A stretch of 13,464 nucleotides of DNA from Candidatus Eiseniibacteriota bacterium. GTDB taxonomy: Bacteria; JAFGKV01. The notes under the pieces were generated by a model. The model was not told the DNA's origin and did no database searches. It was given only the letters and a program-made list of their open reading frames with translations. Within the stretch, counting starts at the first letter, position 1; every line of letters begins with the position of its first letter. This document shows positions 12,377 to 13,464 of this stretch, piece by piece. Both the position numbers and the translations under genes were made by a program. The stretch lies in assembly GCA_025453925.1 (NCBI GenBank), contig JALOPK010000061.1, forward strand, positions 1-13,464, read 5' to 3'.

Positions 12377-13464
12377 TCACGGTAAGTCTGTCTCGAAGTC
12401 CTCCTCGCCGACGCGATTCGACCGCGCCAGCTCCTGCTCCTCAGCATCCACCGCCATCACCAGGTAGGTCCAGTTGGCAGCAGGATCGCCGATGCCGTTA
12501 GGGCTGGACCATGTCGTGGTGCCGTCAGGCACGACTGCGATGCGATTCACATACGTCGGAGGTGAGACGTCAGGGGCGAACCATGGCTCGTTCGCCATGC
12601 CGTAGATCCAGTACTCAGACGCGGGCGTCCACGTACTCCACTGCAGCACCAGATCGCCTCCGGCCAGCTCGCTGGAGAGATGCATCCAACTGAACACATA
12701 GGCTCTTCCCGCCCAGGAAGGGCTGCCGCTCGGAGTTTCATTGTACGCTCCGACCATCACATCGGGGTGGCCGTCGCCATTCACGTCCCCTGCCCCCGCC
12801 ACCGAGTAGCCGAAGTATCCCCACTGCTCCTCGTTCGGCGAGACGAGGGTGTAGAGCAGTCTCCCGGTTCGTCCGCTGAAGATATGCGCTCTGCCGGCCC
12901 CCTCCGGGCCGCTGCCGGGGTTCTCCCGGTTCGCGCCCACCATGACGTCATCGTAGCCGTCACCATTCATGTCCCCGACTCCCGCGACCGCCCGTCCAAA
13001 GTACCCGCCAGGGGTCTCGTTCGGTGAGATCAACTCATGGAGTGACTCCCCGCTCCGTCCACTGAAGATGTACGCTCTCCCCGCATCGAATGGAGTGCCA
13101 GGGGGATCTTCATAGGGAGCTCCCACGACGATATCGGGGATGCCGTCGCCATTCACATCCCCGGCCCCGCCAACCGAATGACCGAACTCGCCGAGCTCTT
13201 CCTCGTTGGGTGAGACCAGGGTATGGAGCAAGGCCCAGGTCTGCCCGCTGAACACATGCGCCCTCCCTGCCGCTTGCGGGCTAGGGCTGGTGGACTCCTG
13301 TGCGGCGCCGACCACGATGTCCGGGCGCCCATCCCCGTCGAGGTCTCCTACTCCGGACACCGAATGGCCGAAGAGATTGTTGCCCCCTGGCTGGTTGGGC
13401 GAGATCAGCGTGCGCAGTAGGCTCGCTGCTTCTCCGTCGAACACATAGGCTCTTCCCCTATATC
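12377..13464 (-). CDS. FG-GAP repeat protein, C-terminal part (partial, N-terminus beyond window)
   Basis: The minus-strand frame is open from the right edge (13464) to a TGA at 12379-12377, giving about 362 visible residues. It contains four tandem FG-GAP units of about 62 residues. Each has the order GRA[YH][VI]F..., SPN, FG, then a calcium-binding loop: GDLDGDGRPD, GDVNGDGIPD, GDMNGDGYDD and GDVNGDGHPD, followed by VVGA or MVGA. These are blades of an integrin-alpha-like beta-propeller, and a fifth GRAYVFS begins before the sequence switches. The last 100 or so residues (from about LQWSTW) look like a beta-sandwich, perhaps fibronectin-III-like, ending in SNRVGEEDF. GTG at 13444 is an internal valine codon of the first visible unit, not a start. 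Such proteins are normally exported; the signal peptide would lie outside the window. The specific role is unknown. Confidence 0.88.
   Translation of the reverse strand, partial: YRGRAYVFDGEAASLLRTLISPNQPGGNNLFGHSVSGVGDLDGDGRPDIVVGAAQESTSPSPQAAGRAHVFSGQTWALLHTLVSPNEEELGEFGHSVGGAGDVNGDGIPDIVVGAPYEDPPGTPFDAGRAYIFSGRSGESLHELISPNETPGGYFGRAVAGVGDMNGDGYDDVMVGANRENPGSGPEGAGRAHIFSGRTGRLLYTLVSPNEEQWGYFGYSVAGAGDVNGDGHPDVMVGAYNETPSGSPSWAGRAYVFSWMHLSSELAGGDLVLQWSTWTPASEYWIYGMANEPWFAPDVSPPTYVNRIAVVPDGTTTWSSPNGIGDPAANWTYLVMAVDAEEQELARSNRVGEEDFETDLP

Noticed and set aside
12132-12467. Short open frames on both strands across the intergenic repeat cluster
   Set aside because: Their products are translations of the repeats (for example duplicated SIHGTG), not proteins with a domain or conserved pattern.
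1-13464. Search by eye for CRISPR arrays, tRNA or rRNA genes, insertion sequences, phage genes or a defence system
   Set aside because: No spaced direct repeats, tRNA-like cloverleaf, rRNA sequence, transposase, integrase or nuclease-type defence gene was seen.

Overview
The window is GC-rich, densely coding bacterial DNA that looks like an obligate or fermentative anaerobe. The evidence is a ten-gene, same-strand cluster (about 451-10730) built around iron-sulfur and flavin electron-transfer proteins, a hydrogenase-family protein and PHP/DRTGG/ATPase signalling proteins. There is no rRNA, tRNA, CRISPR array or transposase from which to name the organism. A secreted-type FG-GAP repeat protein and short dispersed intergenic repeats recall uncultured FCB- or PVC-type lineages, but that placement is a guess from memory.

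Layout. (1) 1-76, minus strand: the first 25 codons of a probable glutamate dehydrogenase, cut by the window edge. (2) 77-450: the divergent upstream region, with two small inverted repeats and no convincing promoter. (3) 451-10730, plus strand: NuoE-like [2Fe-2S] protein, DRTGG protein, RsbW-like ATPase, H-cluster-domain protein with ferredoxin-like ends (putative sensory [FeFe]-hydrogenase), second DRTGG protein, PHP-domain protein, second ATPase, three-cysteine [2Fe-2S] thioredoxin-fold protein, HydB/NuoF-type flavoprotein, and a 1234-residue fusion carrying a GltD/NfnB-type NADPH flavoprotein module inside a NuoG-like iron-sulfur protein. Gaps are 69 bp or less and three junctions overlap, so this is probably one operon. 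A 9-bp GC hairpin follows the last stop codon. (4) 11100-12020, plus strand: a formamidopyrimidine-DNA glycosylase-family DNA repair enzyme. (5) 12021-12376: a non-coding stretch between converging genes, holding a long hairpin and a cluster of small repeats. (6) 12377-13464, minus strand: the C-terminal part of an FG-GAP repeat protein that runs off the right edge.

How the genes may work together. NuoE-like, NuoF-type and the large fusion protein have the parts of a soluble NAD(P)H-linked flavin-based electron-bifurcating complex. In a trimeric bifurcating hydrogenase the large subunit would end in an H-cluster domain. Here it instead carries an NADPH/FAD module and a degenerate molybdopterin-type domain. 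The closest architecture I know is the Sporomusa-type transhydrogenase (Stn), which couples NADH, NADPH and ferredoxin. The only H-cluster protein present has lost the proton-relay residues of catalytic enzymes and sits among signalling proteins, so it is better read as an H2 or redox sensor. My inference is that the operon joins a hydrogen/redox-sensing module to an NAD(H)/NADP(H)/ferredoxin balancing enzyme, with a possible NADPH-consuming glutamate dehydrogenase divergent from it.
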